DNA of 64,000 nt from Anaeromyxobacter sp035686075 (GTDB lineage: Bacteria; Myxococcota; Myxococcia; Myxococcales; Anaeromyxobacteraceae): contig DASRZU010000007.1 of NCBI GenBank assembly GCA_035686075.1, positions 98,156-162,155 of the forward strand, read 5' to 3'. The position numbers and the translations under genes are program-made. Positions 16,511-24,826 of the stretch are shown piece after piece (position 1 is the stretch's first letter; each line of letters starts with the position of its first letter). The notes beneath the pieces were generated by a model. The model was not told the origin of the DNA, did not search any database, and worked only from the letters and a program-made list of their open reading frames with translations.

Positions 16511-17563
16511 CTAGGGCGTGAGCACCACCTTCACCGCCCGTCCGCTGGCGATCTCCTCCATGGCGCGGTGAAACTCGCGATTCTTGAGCCGGTGGGTCAC
16601 GAGTCGCGCGAAGGTCCCGCTCTCCTGCCGAAGCAAGCTGACCGCCTCGCGGAGGTGGGCCGGGGTCGAGTCCGACGTGCCGAAGACGAACAGCTCCCCG
16701 TAGTGGATGGTCCTCGAATTCAGGGAGAGGATCTCGTCGCCCTGCGGTAGGCTGGCGAAGAAGGAGACGTACCCGCCCTTCCGGGCGTACATGGGCGATT
16801 TCGCCTGGGTGGGGTTGTGGGGCGCGGTCACCACCACGAGGTCGAACCCCTCCTCGCCGGAGAGCGCGAGGTAGCGCTGGTCCAGCTCGGCGGGGGGGAC
16901 GACCTCCCGGAACCCGAGCTCCCGCGCCAGGTCGGCGCGCGCCCCCGGAAACTCCGAGCAGACCACCCGCGCCGCCCCCTTGGCCCGCGCCGCGAGCGCG
17001 TGCAAGAACCCGAGCGGCCCGAGCCCGAGCACGAGGACGCTTTGGATCTCCCCGAAGGGCAGGCGAGAGAGGCCGTTCACCACGCAGGAGAGCGGCTCGG
17101 AGAGGGCCGCCACCCCCGCCTCCAGGTCGCCCACCTCCACGAGGTGGCCGAGCCGTACCGCCCGCTCCGGGATGACGAGCCAGGGCGCCATCGCGCCCGG
17201 ATAGTGGAAGCCGATGGCCTCCGCCTTGCGGCACAGGTTGGAACGGCCGGCGCGGCAGTACCGGCATTCGCCGCAGCCCACGGTGGTGGCCATTACCACC
17301 CGGGCCCCGGGCTTGGGCCCCCCCGCCCCCTCCCCGGCCGCTTCCACCGTGCCCACGAACTCGTGGCCCATGGTCTGGGGCGGACGGATGCGGGGGTTCC
17401 CCTTGTAGAAGGACTTGATGTCGGTTCCGCAGATGGCGCAGGCCTCCACCCGAACCAAGAGCTCGCCCCGCCCCGGCACCGGGGGCTCCTCCATCCGCTC
17501 GATCACCACCTCCCGGGGCGCCCGGTAGACGACCCGGTCCCCCCCTCGCGCTGGGCCGGCCAT
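16511..17563 (-). CDS. Zinc-dependent medium-chain dehydrogenase (sorbitol/threonine dehydrogenase-like)
   Basis: A 350-residue medium-chain dehydrogenase/reductase. Catalytic-zinc ligands are Cys45 (CAICGTDIKSF) and His67-Glu68 (MGHEFVG). The four-cysteine structural zinc loop is complete (C97, C100, C103, C111 in CGECRYCRAGRSNLC). The Rossmann motif VLGLGPLG follows. Such enzymes oxidise secondary alcohols of polyols or threonine with NAD. Its ATG shares one base with the stop of the upstream SDR (TGATG), so the two are coupled, and deoC follows. Together they look like successive steps on one substrate. Confidence 0.9.
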   Translation of the reverse strand: MAGPARGGDRVVYRAPREVVIERMEEPPVPGRGELLVRVEACAICGTDIKSFYKGNPRIRPPQTMGHEFVGTVEAAGEGAGGPKPGARVVMATTVGCGECRYCRAGRSNLCRKAEAIGFHYPGAMAPWLVIPERAVRLGHLVEVGDLEAGVAALSEPLSCVVNGLSRLPFGEIQSVLVLGLGPLGFLHALAARAKGAARVVCSEFPGARADLARELGFREVVPPAELDQRYLALSGEEGFDLVVVTAPHNPTQAKSPMYARKGGYVSFFASLPQGDEILSLNSRTIHYGELFVFGTSDSTPAHLREAVSLLRQESGTFARLVTHRLKNREFHRAMEEIASGRAVKVVLTP

Positions 17564-18351
17564 CAGTGCATCTCCCGTCCACCGGTGATGTTGAAGGCCT
17601 GCCCGGTGCAGTACTCCCCGCTCACGGTGAGGAACATCACGAAGTCGACCACGTCCTTGATGTCCGTGAGCCGGCCGAGGGGGATCTTGGAGGTGAACTT
17701 CTTCAGCACCTCCTCGCGGGAGAGCTTCAGGTTCTCGGTGTAGCCCTTGCTCACCGAGGACCAGACCCCGGTGGCGTCGGTGATCCCCGGGCAGAGGCAG
17801 TTCACCTTGATGCGGTCCTCCGCCACCTCGAAGGCGAGGGCCTGGGTGAGGGCGATGACCGCCCCCTTGGCCGCCGAGTACGGCACCATGAGCGCCGAGC
17901 CGGTCTTCCCCGACTTGGAGGCGAAGTTGATGATCTTCCCGTCCCTTCGCTTCTTCATCCCAGCTAGGACGCCTTGGATGCAGTAGATCGCCCCGTGGAC
18001 GTTCACCCGGAACATGCGATCGAGGAGCTCCGGGGTGGTCTCCTCGACGGGCCGCTGGTCGACGATCCCGGCGTTGTTCACGAGCGCGTAGGGGTCGCCG
18101 AGCTCCCTCGCGATCTCCCGGAAGCAGGAGAGCACCGCCGCCCGATCGGTGATGTCGAGCGCGTACCCCTTCACCGTCGACCCCCCCGCCGAAAGGCGCT
18201 CTGCCTGGGCCACGACCTCGGGGTTCACGTCGATCATCGCCACCCGGGACCCGGCGTCCCGGTACGCCTCGGCGATCGCGAGCCCGATGCTCCGCGCCGC
18301 CCCGGTCACCACGCAGGTCCTGCCCGCCAGCTCCGCTCCGCTCGTGCTCAT
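17563..18351 (-). CDS. Short-chain dehydrogenase/reductase
   Basis: A 262-residue classical SDR with cofactor loop TGAARSIG, an acidic residue at the end of beta-2 (MIDVN) suggesting NAD preference, NNAG, FASKSG and the catalytic YSAAKGA. The C-terminus ends TGGREMH, typical of sugar/polyol or gluconate-type SDRs. I use the ATG at 18351 with a GGAGG site 8 bp upstream; an upstream in-frame start would read through the promoter at 18370-18398. It is the first gene of a four-gene unit (SDR, zinc dehydrogenase, DeoC, SorC regulator). Confidence 0.9.
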   Translation of the reverse strand: MSTSGAELAGRTCVVTGAARSIGLAIAEAYRDAGSRVAMIDVNPEVVAQAERLSAGGSTVKGYALDITDRAAVLSCFREIARELGDPYALVNNAGIVDQRPVEETTPELLDRMFRVNVHGAIYCIQGVLAGMKKRRDGKIINFASKSGKTGSALMVPYSAAKGAVIALTQALAFEVAEDRIKVNCLCPGITDATGVWSSVSKGYTENLKLSREEVLKKFTSKIPLGRLTDIKDVVDFVMFLTVSGEYCTGQAFNITGGREMH

Positions 18352-18369
18352 CGCTGCCTCCTTGATCGT

Positions 18370-18398
18370 TCTATAACATATGCCATAACGTTTGTCAA
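18370..18398 (-). promoter_or_regulatory. Sigma-70 promoter with regulon element, copy 2
   Basis: On the minus strand TTGACA (18393-18398) and TATAGA (18370-18375) are separated by exactly 17 bp, the best promoter in the window. The shared element TTGACAAACGTTATG covers 18384-18398. A second, similar decamer (ATAACATATG versus ATAACGTTTG) lies 12 bp away in direct orientation, possibly a second half-site. The SDR start codon is 19 bp below the -10 box. Confidence 0.8.
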
Positions 18399-18450
18399 TC
18401 ACCTCTGGGCGCATCGCGGCCGGGACCGGGGCCGACGCGATCTCGCGCCC

Positions 18451-19956
18451 TTAGCCCGGCCCCCCCAGGCGGGCGGCGACGGCCCGGAAGCGCAGGTACC
18501 CCTCCTCCAGGGCCGCGGCGCGGCGGTCGTCCGGGGCGTAGGCGGCGCCGGGCCGGACCATGGCTCCCGCCGCCTCGGCGTAGGTGCGATGGCGGCCCGT
18601 GCCCACGGCGAGGGCGATGGCAATCCCCCGCGCCCCGGCCTGCGAGGCGTCGCTCGTCGAAAGGGGCCGCCGCAGCACGTCGGCGAAGATCTGGCACCAG
18701 GTCGCGCTCGAGGCGGCGCCGCCGGAGAGCACCGCCCGGGAACGGCGGAGCCCGCCCTCGGCCAGGACCTCGAGATGGGCGCGGTGGGCGAAGGCCACCC
18801 CCTCGTAGAGGGCCCGCAGGAGGTGGAAGGCGCCGTGCTCGGAGCGGAGGCCCACGAAGGCTCCGTCCGCTCCGGGGGCGATGTGGGCCCGGTGGATGAA
18901 GGGCAGGAAGGTGACCCCCTCGGCCCCGGGCGACACCCCTTCCACCCCGGCGTTGATCCGGGCGTAGAGCGCCTCGGTGGGCCGCTCCCCCGCCGCCGGC
19001 CCGAGGGCGGAGAGCTCCTCCAGGGCCGAGAGGAACCAGGCCAGGTTGCCGGCGGAGGTGGCGCTCGATTCCACGTAGGCGTACCGCCCCTCGTCCGGTC
19101 CGAGCGAGGTCTTCACCGAAGGAGGAGTGGAGAGCAGGCGAGCGTCGAAGGCGGAGTTGATGTTCCAGGTCCCGGCGATGAGGGAGACGGAGCCCTCGTC
19201 CATGGCCCCCGAGCCCACCGCGCAGGACAGGACGTCGAACATCCCGGCCACCACCGGCGTGCCTGCGGAAAGGCCGGTGGCCGCGGCGGCGGCCGCCCCC
19301 ACCCGCCCCACCTGCGCCGCACTCAGGTTCACCGGCGGCAGCTTCCCCGAGACCTCCGGGACGCCGAAGAGCCGCGGCACCTCGAGGTCGTATCCCCCGC
19401 TTCCGAGGTCGACGAGCGCGTTGTTGCTGGCGTCGGTCCGGTCGGTGGAGAATTCGCCGGTGAGGCAAAGGACGATCCAGTCCTTGGCCCCGAGAGCGAA
19501 GCGCGTGCGATCGTAGCCTTGGGGCTCGTGCCGGCGAAGCCAGGCGAGCTGGGGCAGCGACTGCCCGGCCCAGGGGTGGTGGCGGGTGGCGGGGTAGCGG
19601 GAGCGCCCCTCGCGCGCCCAGGCCTCGACGAGCGGCCCGGCCCGGCGGTCCATGGAGGTGAGGGCCGCTCGCACCGGCCGACCCGCGGCGTCCACCGGGT
19701 AGAGCCCTCCGCCGTGGCCGGAGACGCCCACCCCGGCGATACCCCCTCCCGCCTTCCCCGCCCGGGCCAGCGCCTCCCCCACCAGCCGGGCGCAGAGCTG
19801 CCACTCTTCCTCCATCTCGATCTCGCTCGACTCGCCCGACGCCCGCACCGGGGTGGCGGCGCTGGCCTCGGCGATCTGCAGCCCTTCCCCGTCGAACACC
19901 GCCGCCTTTGTGGCGGTGAGGCCGCAATCGATGCACAGGTAGCGGTCGCCGGCCAT
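18451..19956 (-). CDS. FGGY family carbohydrate kinase (A)
   Basis: A 501-residue FGGY-type sugar kinase. The N-terminal phosphate loop is CIDCGLTATKAAVFD, the second ATP/substrate segment is VGVSGHGGGLYPVD, and the C-terminal ADP-binding motif appears as VLSGGAASSATWCQIFADVL. A catalytic base candidate is the Asp in ASNNALVDLGSGGYD or GMFDVLSC. The GHGGG variant resembles L-xylulose/3-keto-sugar kinases more than glycerol kinase. It starts 3 bp after the hydroxyacid dehydrogenase, so it is coupled to it. It probably phosphorylates a keto-sugar or polyol produced by the neighbouring dehydrogenases (inference). Confidence 0.9.
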   Translation of the reverse strand: MAGDRYLCIDCGLTATKAAVFDGEGLQIAEASAATPVRASGESSEIEMEEEWQLCARLVGEALARAGKAGGGIAGVGVSGHGGGLYPVDAAGRPVRAALTSMDRRAGPLVEAWAREGRSRYPATRHHPWAGQSLPQLAWLRRHEPQGYDRTRFALGAKDWIVLCLTGEFSTDRTDASNNALVDLGSGGYDLEVPRLFGVPEVSGKLPPVNLSAAQVGRVGAAAAAATGLSAGTPVVAGMFDVLSCAVGSGAMDEGSVSLIAGTWNINSAFDARLLSTPPSVKTSLGPDEGRYAYVESSATSAGNLAWFLSALEELSALGPAAGERPTEALYARINAGVEGVSPGAEGVTFLPFIHRAHIAPGADGAFVGLRSEHGAFHLLRALYEGVAFAHRAHLEVLAEGGLRRSRAVLSGGAASSATWCQIFADVLRRPLSTSDASQAGARGIAIALAVGTGRHRTYAEAAGAMVRPGAAYAPDDRRAAALEEGYLRFRAVAARLGGPG

Positions 19957-19959
19957 GGC

Positions 19960-21021
19960 CTACACCCCCAGTCGAGCCCGGGCCCGGGGGAGGGCCTCGC
20001 GGTTCACCACCGGACGCGGCTCGCCGCCTTTGAGAAGCTTCGCCACCTCGGCGGCGAGGAGCTTCGGGCAGTTGAAGAAGGCGTCGTTCGATCCCCCGGC
20101 CATGTGCGGGGTGAGGGTCACGTTGTCGAGCCGGACGAGGGGGTAGGCCTCCCCCGGCGGCTCCTTATCGAAGACGTCCAGGGCGGCGCCGGCGATCTTC
20201 CCGTCGCGGAGCGCCTCGTAGAGGGCCCCCTCGTCGACCAGGGCGGAGCGGGAGGTGTTCACGAGGTACGCGGTCGGCTTCATCCGGGCGATGAGCGGGC
20301 GGGAGATGAGCCCCTCGGTCTCCTTCGTGAGGCGCGCGTGCACGGTGACGAAGTCTGATTCCGAGAGGAGGGTGGGAAGATCGACCAGGCGGATCCCTGC
20401 CGGCGCCTCCTTGACGAAGGGGTCGTAGGCGAGCAGCGCCACCTCGAACCCCGCCAGACGACGGGCCACCTTCCTGCCGATCTCCCCCAGGCCCACGATG
20501 CCCACCGTCTTGCCGGGCAGGTCGGGGATGTGGCCGGAGTTCGGGTACTCGCGCAGCCAGCGTCCCTGCTTCAGGCCGTGGTGGCCCCGGCAGATGTTGC
20601 GGGCCTCGGCGATGAGCATGCCCACCGCGAAGTCGGCGACGGCGTCGGCATTGCGGCCGGGGGTGTTCAAGACCAACACCCCGCGGGCGGTGGCGGCGGC
20701 CACGTCCACGTTCTCCACCCCGGCGCGGAGCACCCCCACCACCTTGAGGTTCGGCGCCGCCTCGAAGAGGGCCGCGGGCACGGTGCAGAACTGGGTGACG
20801 AGGACGTCGGCCGAGGCGGCGGCCTCGAAGACGTAGGGCGGGGGGGGAGAGGCCGAGGCCCCACCCTTCTCCACCGCCAGGTTCTTCTCCTGCAGCTCCT
20901 GGAACCCGGAGAGCTGCCAGTCGAAGGTCTCCACCTCGTACCCCAGGGCCTCGACCGGGGAGAAGCCCTCCCGGATGTAGCGGTGGGGGATGAACAGGTC
21001 GCCGATGCCGACGAGCTTCAT
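19960..21021 (-). CDS. D-2-hydroxyacid dehydrogenase (PGDH-like)
   Basis: A 353-residue NAD-dependent D-2-hydroxyacid dehydrogenase. The nucleotide loop is VGIVGLGEIGRKVA. The catalytic set is Arg in GVLRAGVENVD, Glu in DVFDKEPPGE and His in TPHMAGGSND. The N-terminal domain carries a Pro-rich insertion (SASPPPPYVF). The NAD-binding half closely follows phosphoglycerate and hydroxypyruvate reductases, but there is no ACT domain. In this block it could reduce or oxidise a sugar acid. Start at the ATG at 21021, 14 bp after the upstream SDR; earlier in-frame codons overlap that SDR. Confidence 0.88.
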   Translation of the reverse strand: MKLVGIGDLFIPHRYIREGFSPVEALGYEVETFDWQLSGFQELQEKNLAVEKGGASASPPPPYVFEAAASADVLVTQFCTVPAALFEAAPNLKVVGVLRAGVENVDVAAATARGVLVLNTPGRNADAVADFAVGMLIAEARNICRGHHGLKQGRWLREYPNSGHIPDLPGKTVGIVGLGEIGRKVARRLAGFEVALLAYDPFVKEAPAGIRLVDLPTLLSESDFVTVHARLTKETEGLISRPLIARMKPTAYLVNTSRSALVDEGALYEALRDGKIAGAALDVFDKEPPGEAYPLVRLDNVTLTPHMAGGSNDAFFNCPKLLAAEVAKLLKGGEPRPVVNREALPRARARLGV

Positions 21022-21035
21022 GGTCCTTGACCTCT

Positions 21036-21791
21036 CTAGCGGCTCAGCATGCCGCCGGTTGCGTCGTAGGTCGCGCCGGTGAAGTAGTCCGCCGCCCCGG
21101 AGACGAGGAACACGGCGAAGCGCGCCACCTCCTCGGGCCGGGCGATGCGGCCGATCTGGATCCGCTTCTCGTAGTACTCGCGGTCCTTGGCGAGCACGTC
21201 CCTGTTCATGCCCGTCTCCACCATGCCCAGGGCCAGGGCGTTCACGTTGATCCCCTTCCCCGCCACCTCCCGAGAGAGAGAGATGGTGAAGGTCACCACC
21301 CCGCTCTTGGCGGCGGCGTAGTGGGCGTGGCCGGTGGTGGAGCCGTTGAAGGCCGCCTGGGAGGTGATGTTCAGGATCTTTCCCTTCCGGCCGCCCGCCA
21401 GGTTCAGGGCCACGAAGCGCTGGCTCGTGAGGAAGACCGCGGTCAGGTTCACGTCGAGGGTCCGCCGCCACTCCTCGAGCGGGATTTCGGTGACGAGGTT
21501 CGTGGGCCAGAGCCCGGCGTTGTTCACGAGCACGTCGGCGCTGCGAAGGAGCTCCACCGTCTTGTCCACGAGGCCGGCGCAGTCTCCCGGCACGGTGAGG
21601 TCGGTGCGCACCGCGTGGGCGCGGACGCCCCTCGCCCGGCAGCGCTCGGCCACTTCCTCGGCCCGATCGAGAGCGATGTCCGAGACCACGAGGTTCGCCC
21701 CCTCCTCGGCCAAGAGGAGGCAGATGGCCGCCCCCACCCCACCGGCCCCCCCGGTGACGATCGCGTTCTTACCGCCGAGCTTCAGGTCCAT
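21036..21791 (-). CDS. Short-chain dehydrogenase/reductase
   Basis: A 251-residue classical SDR with cofactor loop TGGAGGVG, acidic beta-2 end (VVSDIALDRA) favouring NAD, NNAG, ITSQAAF and catalytic YAAAKSG. The ending YDATGGMLSR is the usual family C-terminus. The start codon lies 23 bp inside the end of the upstream FGGY kinase gene, showing tight operon packing. Expected to interconvert a hydroxyl and keto group of the pathway's sugar; the exact substrate is unknown. Confidence 0.9.
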   Translation of the reverse strand: MDLKLGGKNAIVTGGAGGVGAAICLLLAEEGANLVVSDIALDRAEEVAERCRARGVRAHAVRTDLTVPGDCAGLVDKTVELLRSADVLVNNAGLWPTNLVTEIPLEEWRRTLDVNLTAVFLTSQRFVALNLAGGRKGKILNITSQAAFNGSTTGHAHYAAAKSGVVTFTISLSREVAGKGINVNALALGMVETGMNRDVLAKDREYYEKRIQIGRIARPEEVARFAVFLVSGAADYFTGATYDATGGMLSR

Positions 21792-23307
21792 GGTCGTTGC
21801 TCCTCCCGCGGATCGATCGGTCGATCGGCCGCAGAGCGGGGTAGAGGGAACGGTACAGGTCCCGGCGCCGCTGGTAGTCCTTGGCGAGCGGGCCGGGCTC
21901 GAGGGAGTGCCCGCGGCGCTCCACCGAGGCCGAGGCGGCGCGGGCGTCCCGGTGCCAGCCCAGCCCCAGCTCCGCGAGCAGGGCGGCCCCGAGCGCGGTG
22001 GCGTCCTCGAGCTCCGAGATCCACAGGGGCCGGCCCAGGAGGTCGGCCTTGATCCTCCCGAAGAGGCCGCTTTGCGCGAGGCCCCCGGTCACCACCACCC
22101 GGGATGGTCCCGCCCCCGAAGCCCCGGTCACGGCCTCGACCAGCTCCGTCGACTGGTAGGCGAGCCCCTCGTAGAGGGCCCGGGCCAGGCAGGCGCGGTC
22201 ACAGGCGGCCGAGAGGCCCACCAGGGCGCCGAGCGAGTCGGGATCGTTGTAGGGACTCCCCGCCCCTTCCAGGTGGGGGAGGAAGAGGGCGCCCCGGGCG
22301 CCGGGAGGCGCCGAGTCGGCCAGCTGCCCGAGCTCCTCCCATCCGCCCCCGAACGCGGTGAGCTCGCGCCGGTACCACTCGGCCGCGCCCCCCGCCACCG
22401 CGAACCCGGTCGCCGCATAGGTGCCCCGCACCACGCTCGCCTCGACCGTGAGCCCGGCCCGGAACACTTCCGGCCGAAGCGCGGGCGCCGAGGTGGCCGC
22501 CACCGAAAGCTCCCAGGTCCCGACGATGTCGAGCACCTCGCCCGGCGCAACCACCCCCTCCCCGAGCGCCGCGCACAGGTAGTCGTGGCCCCCCAGGAAC
22601 ACCGGCGTCCCTGGGCAGAGCGAGGTGGCTCGCGCCGCCTCGCTTCCCACCTCGCCGAGGAGCGCCCCACACGGCTTCACCGCCGGGAGGAGTTGCAGCG
22701 GCACCCCCGCCTCCCCCGCCAGCTCGGCAGACCACCCCCCCGTCCGCTGGTCGAAGAGCGAGGTCGAGGACGCCATGGTCGGGTCGGTGGCGCGAGAGCC
22801 GCAGAGCCGGAAGGCGAGCCAGTCCTCGATGAGGAGCCAGGCGGCCGCCCGGTCGAGGAGGGAGGGTCGGTGCTCCCGCATCCAGACGAGCCGGTAGAGC
22901 GTGTCGTGGGGCTGTACCTGCTTGCCCGCGATCTGGAAGATGCGCTCGCGCCCGAGACGCTCCGCCACCCGGGCGGACGTCTCCGCGGTGCGCGGGCAGC
23001 GCCAGGAGATGAAGGGGTAGAGGGCGTTCCCCTCCTCGTCCACCGGGAGCCCGTCCATCCCGAGCCCAGTCACCGCCACCCCGCAGACCCGAGCTCTCGG
23101 GGGCAACGCCCGGAGCACCTCGCTCACCGCCGCGCGCGCGTTGTCCCAGACCGCCTCCGGATTCCAGAACAGAAAGTCGGGGTGATCGGGGTCGAGCCGG
23201 GCGACCGTCATCGGCCGGGCGGAGCGGGACAGCCTTCGGCCCCCGCGAGCGAAGGCGACCGCCTTGGTGCTCGCCGAGCCGAGGTCGATCCCGAGGACGC
23301 AGTCCAT
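21769..23307 (-). CDS. FGGY family carbohydrate kinase (B)
   Basis: A 512-residue FGGY kinase distinct from kinase A. The N-terminal ATP loop is GIDLGSASTKAVAF, the substrate segment GVAVTGLGMDGLPVDE, the mid-domain LGGHDYLCAALGEG and the C-terminal ADP motif VVVTGGLAQSGLFGRIKADLLG. The length and the DATALGAALLA helix are standard. I place the start at the ATG at 23307 (a GTG one codon upstream is equally possible), because the frame runs open well beyond it. Two different FGGY kinases in one regulon imply either two substrates or phosphorylation of two intermediates. Confidence 0.9.
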   Translation of the reverse strand: MDCVLGIDLGSASTKAVAFARGGRRLSRSARPMTVARLDPDHPDFLFWNPEAVWDNARAAVSEVLRALPPRARVCGVAVTGLGMDGLPVDEEGNALYPFISWRCPRTAETSARVAERLGRERIFQIAGKQVQPHDTLYRLVWMREHRPSLLDRAAAWLLIEDWLAFRLCGSRATDPTMASSTSLFDQRTGGWSAELAGEAGVPLQLLPAVKPCGALLGEVGSEAARATSLCPGTPVFLGGHDYLCAALGEGVVAPGEVLDIVGTWELSVAATSAPALRPEVFRAGLTVEASVVRGTYAATGFAVAGGAAEWYRRELTAFGGGWEELGQLADSAPPGARGALFLPHLEGAGSPYNDPDSLGALVGLSAACDRACLARALYEGLAYQSTELVEAVTGASGAGPSRVVVTGGLAQSGLFGRIKADLLGRPLWISELEDATALGAALLAELGLGWHRDARAASASVERRGHSLEPGPLAKDYQRRRDLYRSLYPALRPIDRSIRGRSNDHGPEARR

Positions 23308-23407
23308 CACATCCCCCGGGGGGGAGAGCCCCCCCTGCCGGCAGGAGCGCCGGGGCCATGACCCGCGACCCTCGGGCCCCGCACCGCCCCGCGGCACCTC
23401 TCCTCGC

Positions 23408-24430
23408 TCATCCAACCCTCGCCCCGTTGAACTCGCGCCAGGCGCGGAGCATGGCGCGGTAGTTCTCCGGCCGGACGCTGGAGTGGATGCTGTTCGAGGA
23501 GGAGAACACGTACCTTCCTCCCGGAGCCCCGACCTCGAGGCAACGGAACGAGGCGGCACGGACCTCCTCGGGCGTGCCGAAGGTGAGCAGGCCCGCGCAG
23601 TCGACGTTGCCCTTGAGCGCGATCCGCCGGCCGAAGCGCTCCTTCATCTCGGCGAGGTCCATCCCCGCCAAGGGGTCGATGGGGTCCAGGCCGTCGAACC
23701 CGGCCCCCACGATCTCCTCGAGGAGGGGCCGGATGTCCCCGTCGGTGTGCTTGATGACGAGCAGCCCGAGCTCGTGGTACCCGGTCACCACCCTCCGGAC
23801 GCGGGGGAGGATGAGCTCCCGGAAGAGCTCGGGCGAGAGCATGGGACCGCCGTTGTAGGCGTAGTCGTCCCCGGTGTAGACGAACTCCACCCCGCGCCGC
23901 CGCGCCTCCGCCGCCATCGACAGGTTGACGCTCACGGTGAGGTCGATCACCTCCGCGGCCAGCTCCGGGTCGGCCATGGCCGCGACGAGAAAGTCCTCGA
24001 AGCCCATGAGCCGCGAGGGGATGGAGAGCGCGTCGTTGAGGTGCAGGATCACCGCCCGGGTACCGCGGTGGCGGTCGAGCGCCCTCTCCAGGCTTCGGTA
24101 GCGCTCCGGGTCGAGAGGGTCGGGCGGCCGGTAGGCGGCGAGGTCCGCCCGGCTCTTCAGAGGGCCGCCCACCGGCACCGCGTGGAGCTCGGGACCTCGC
24201 CTCTTCAGGATCCCCCACTCGTCCCTCCCCACGCCCTGCCCGACCTCCTCCACCCGGTAATCGAGCTCGACGCACACCGCGTCGAGCCCCTCGCGCTCGA
24301 CCAGATCCTCGTAGCTCGCTCCCGGGTGGAGTGCCTCGACCACCCGCGGGTCGATGAGCCACTCGAAATGAGGGACTCGGTCGACCGGCTCTCCGCGAAG
24401 GGTGCGGAGGATGCGCTCTCGCGAGTTCAC
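23408..24430 (-). CDS. Uroporphyrinogen decarboxylase (URO-D) superfamily protein, not HemE
   Basis: A 340-residue member of the URO-D barrel superfamily. The N-terminus MNSRERILRTLRGEPVDRVP is typical of the MtaA/CmuA-like and uncharacterised branches, not of HemE. Potential metal ligands are the His in IKHTDGDIRPLL and the Cys in GNVDCAGLL, which is the zinc pattern of methyltransferase members; haem-type catalysis is unlikely. No corrinoid protein is nearby. Such proteins recur beside sugar kinases and dehydrogenases, with no established function. It is the first gene of the minus-strand block, with a GTG start and an upstream copy of the regulon element. Confidence 0.82.
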   Translation of the reverse strand: MNSRERILRTLRGEPVDRVPHFEWLIDPRVVEALHPGASYEDLVEREGLDAVCVELDYRVEEVGQGVGRDEWGILKRRGPELHAVPVGGPLKSRADLAAYRPPDPLDPERYRSLERALDRHRGTRAVILHLNDALSIPSRLMGFEDFLVAAMADPELAAEVIDLTVSVNLSMAAEARRRGVEFVYTGDDYAYNGGPMLSPELFRELILPRVRRVVTGYHELGLLVIKHTDGDIRPLLEEIVGAGFDGLDPIDPLAGMDLAEMKERFGRRIALKGNVDCAGLLTFGTPEEVRAASFRCLEVGAPGGRYVFSSSNSIHSSVRPENYRAMLRAWREFNGARVG

Positions 24431-24826
24431 GCGGACTCGTCCTCAGGGTCACGGGAGCCCGATCCCGAACGGATCGCGCCGACGAAGACTCCCACGCTCC
24501 GCTCCGCCGGCCTGGCCGATGCCTCGGGGATGACGGTCCCTCCTCCGTTCTCGTCCATGGCCCTCATCCGTGCACGAGTCTCGGGGGTTTCGTAACATTT
24601 GTCAAGACAAAAGTTTCGGCCCCTCCTCTCCCCCTTCCCGCAGAGAACCCAGGGACGCCACTCACCCATGCCCGACCATCGTGTGGGTCCAAGGCCCCCT
24701 CCGCCTGCAGGGCGGTAACGTCCCGGGATCCGGCCTCCTCGAGGTGGGAGCAAAGGGGCCTCTCCCCTCGTCTCTTCCCGCCCCGGGGCGTTAGCGAGTG
24801 GCACGCGGCCTGCTCAGTCGCCCGGC
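24431..24826. other. Divergent intergenic region between the catabolic block and the chemoreceptor
   Basis: Holds the copy-3 regulon element and, next to the chemoreceptor start, a weak sigma-54-like sequence (24799-24814). A short minus-strand frame ends at the GTG of the URO-D-like gene but has no recognisable similarity, so I do not call it a gene. Confidence 0.5.
24591..24611 (-). promoter_or_regulatory. Regulon element, copy 3, with additional palindrome
   Basis: On the minus strand the 15-bp element at 24591-24605 reads TTGACAAATGTTACG. It overlaps a perfect palindrome TTTGTC-AA-GACAAA at 24598-24611. It lies about 160-175 bp upstream of the URO-D-like GTG. The -35 hexamer is perfect, but no convincing -10 box is seen at normal spacing. 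Confidence 0.65.

Noticed and set aside
24427..24804. Minus-strand frame ending at the start of the UroD-like gene
   Set aside because: No similarity, composition typical of chance GC-rich frames, and it runs through the regulatory element and promoter region.
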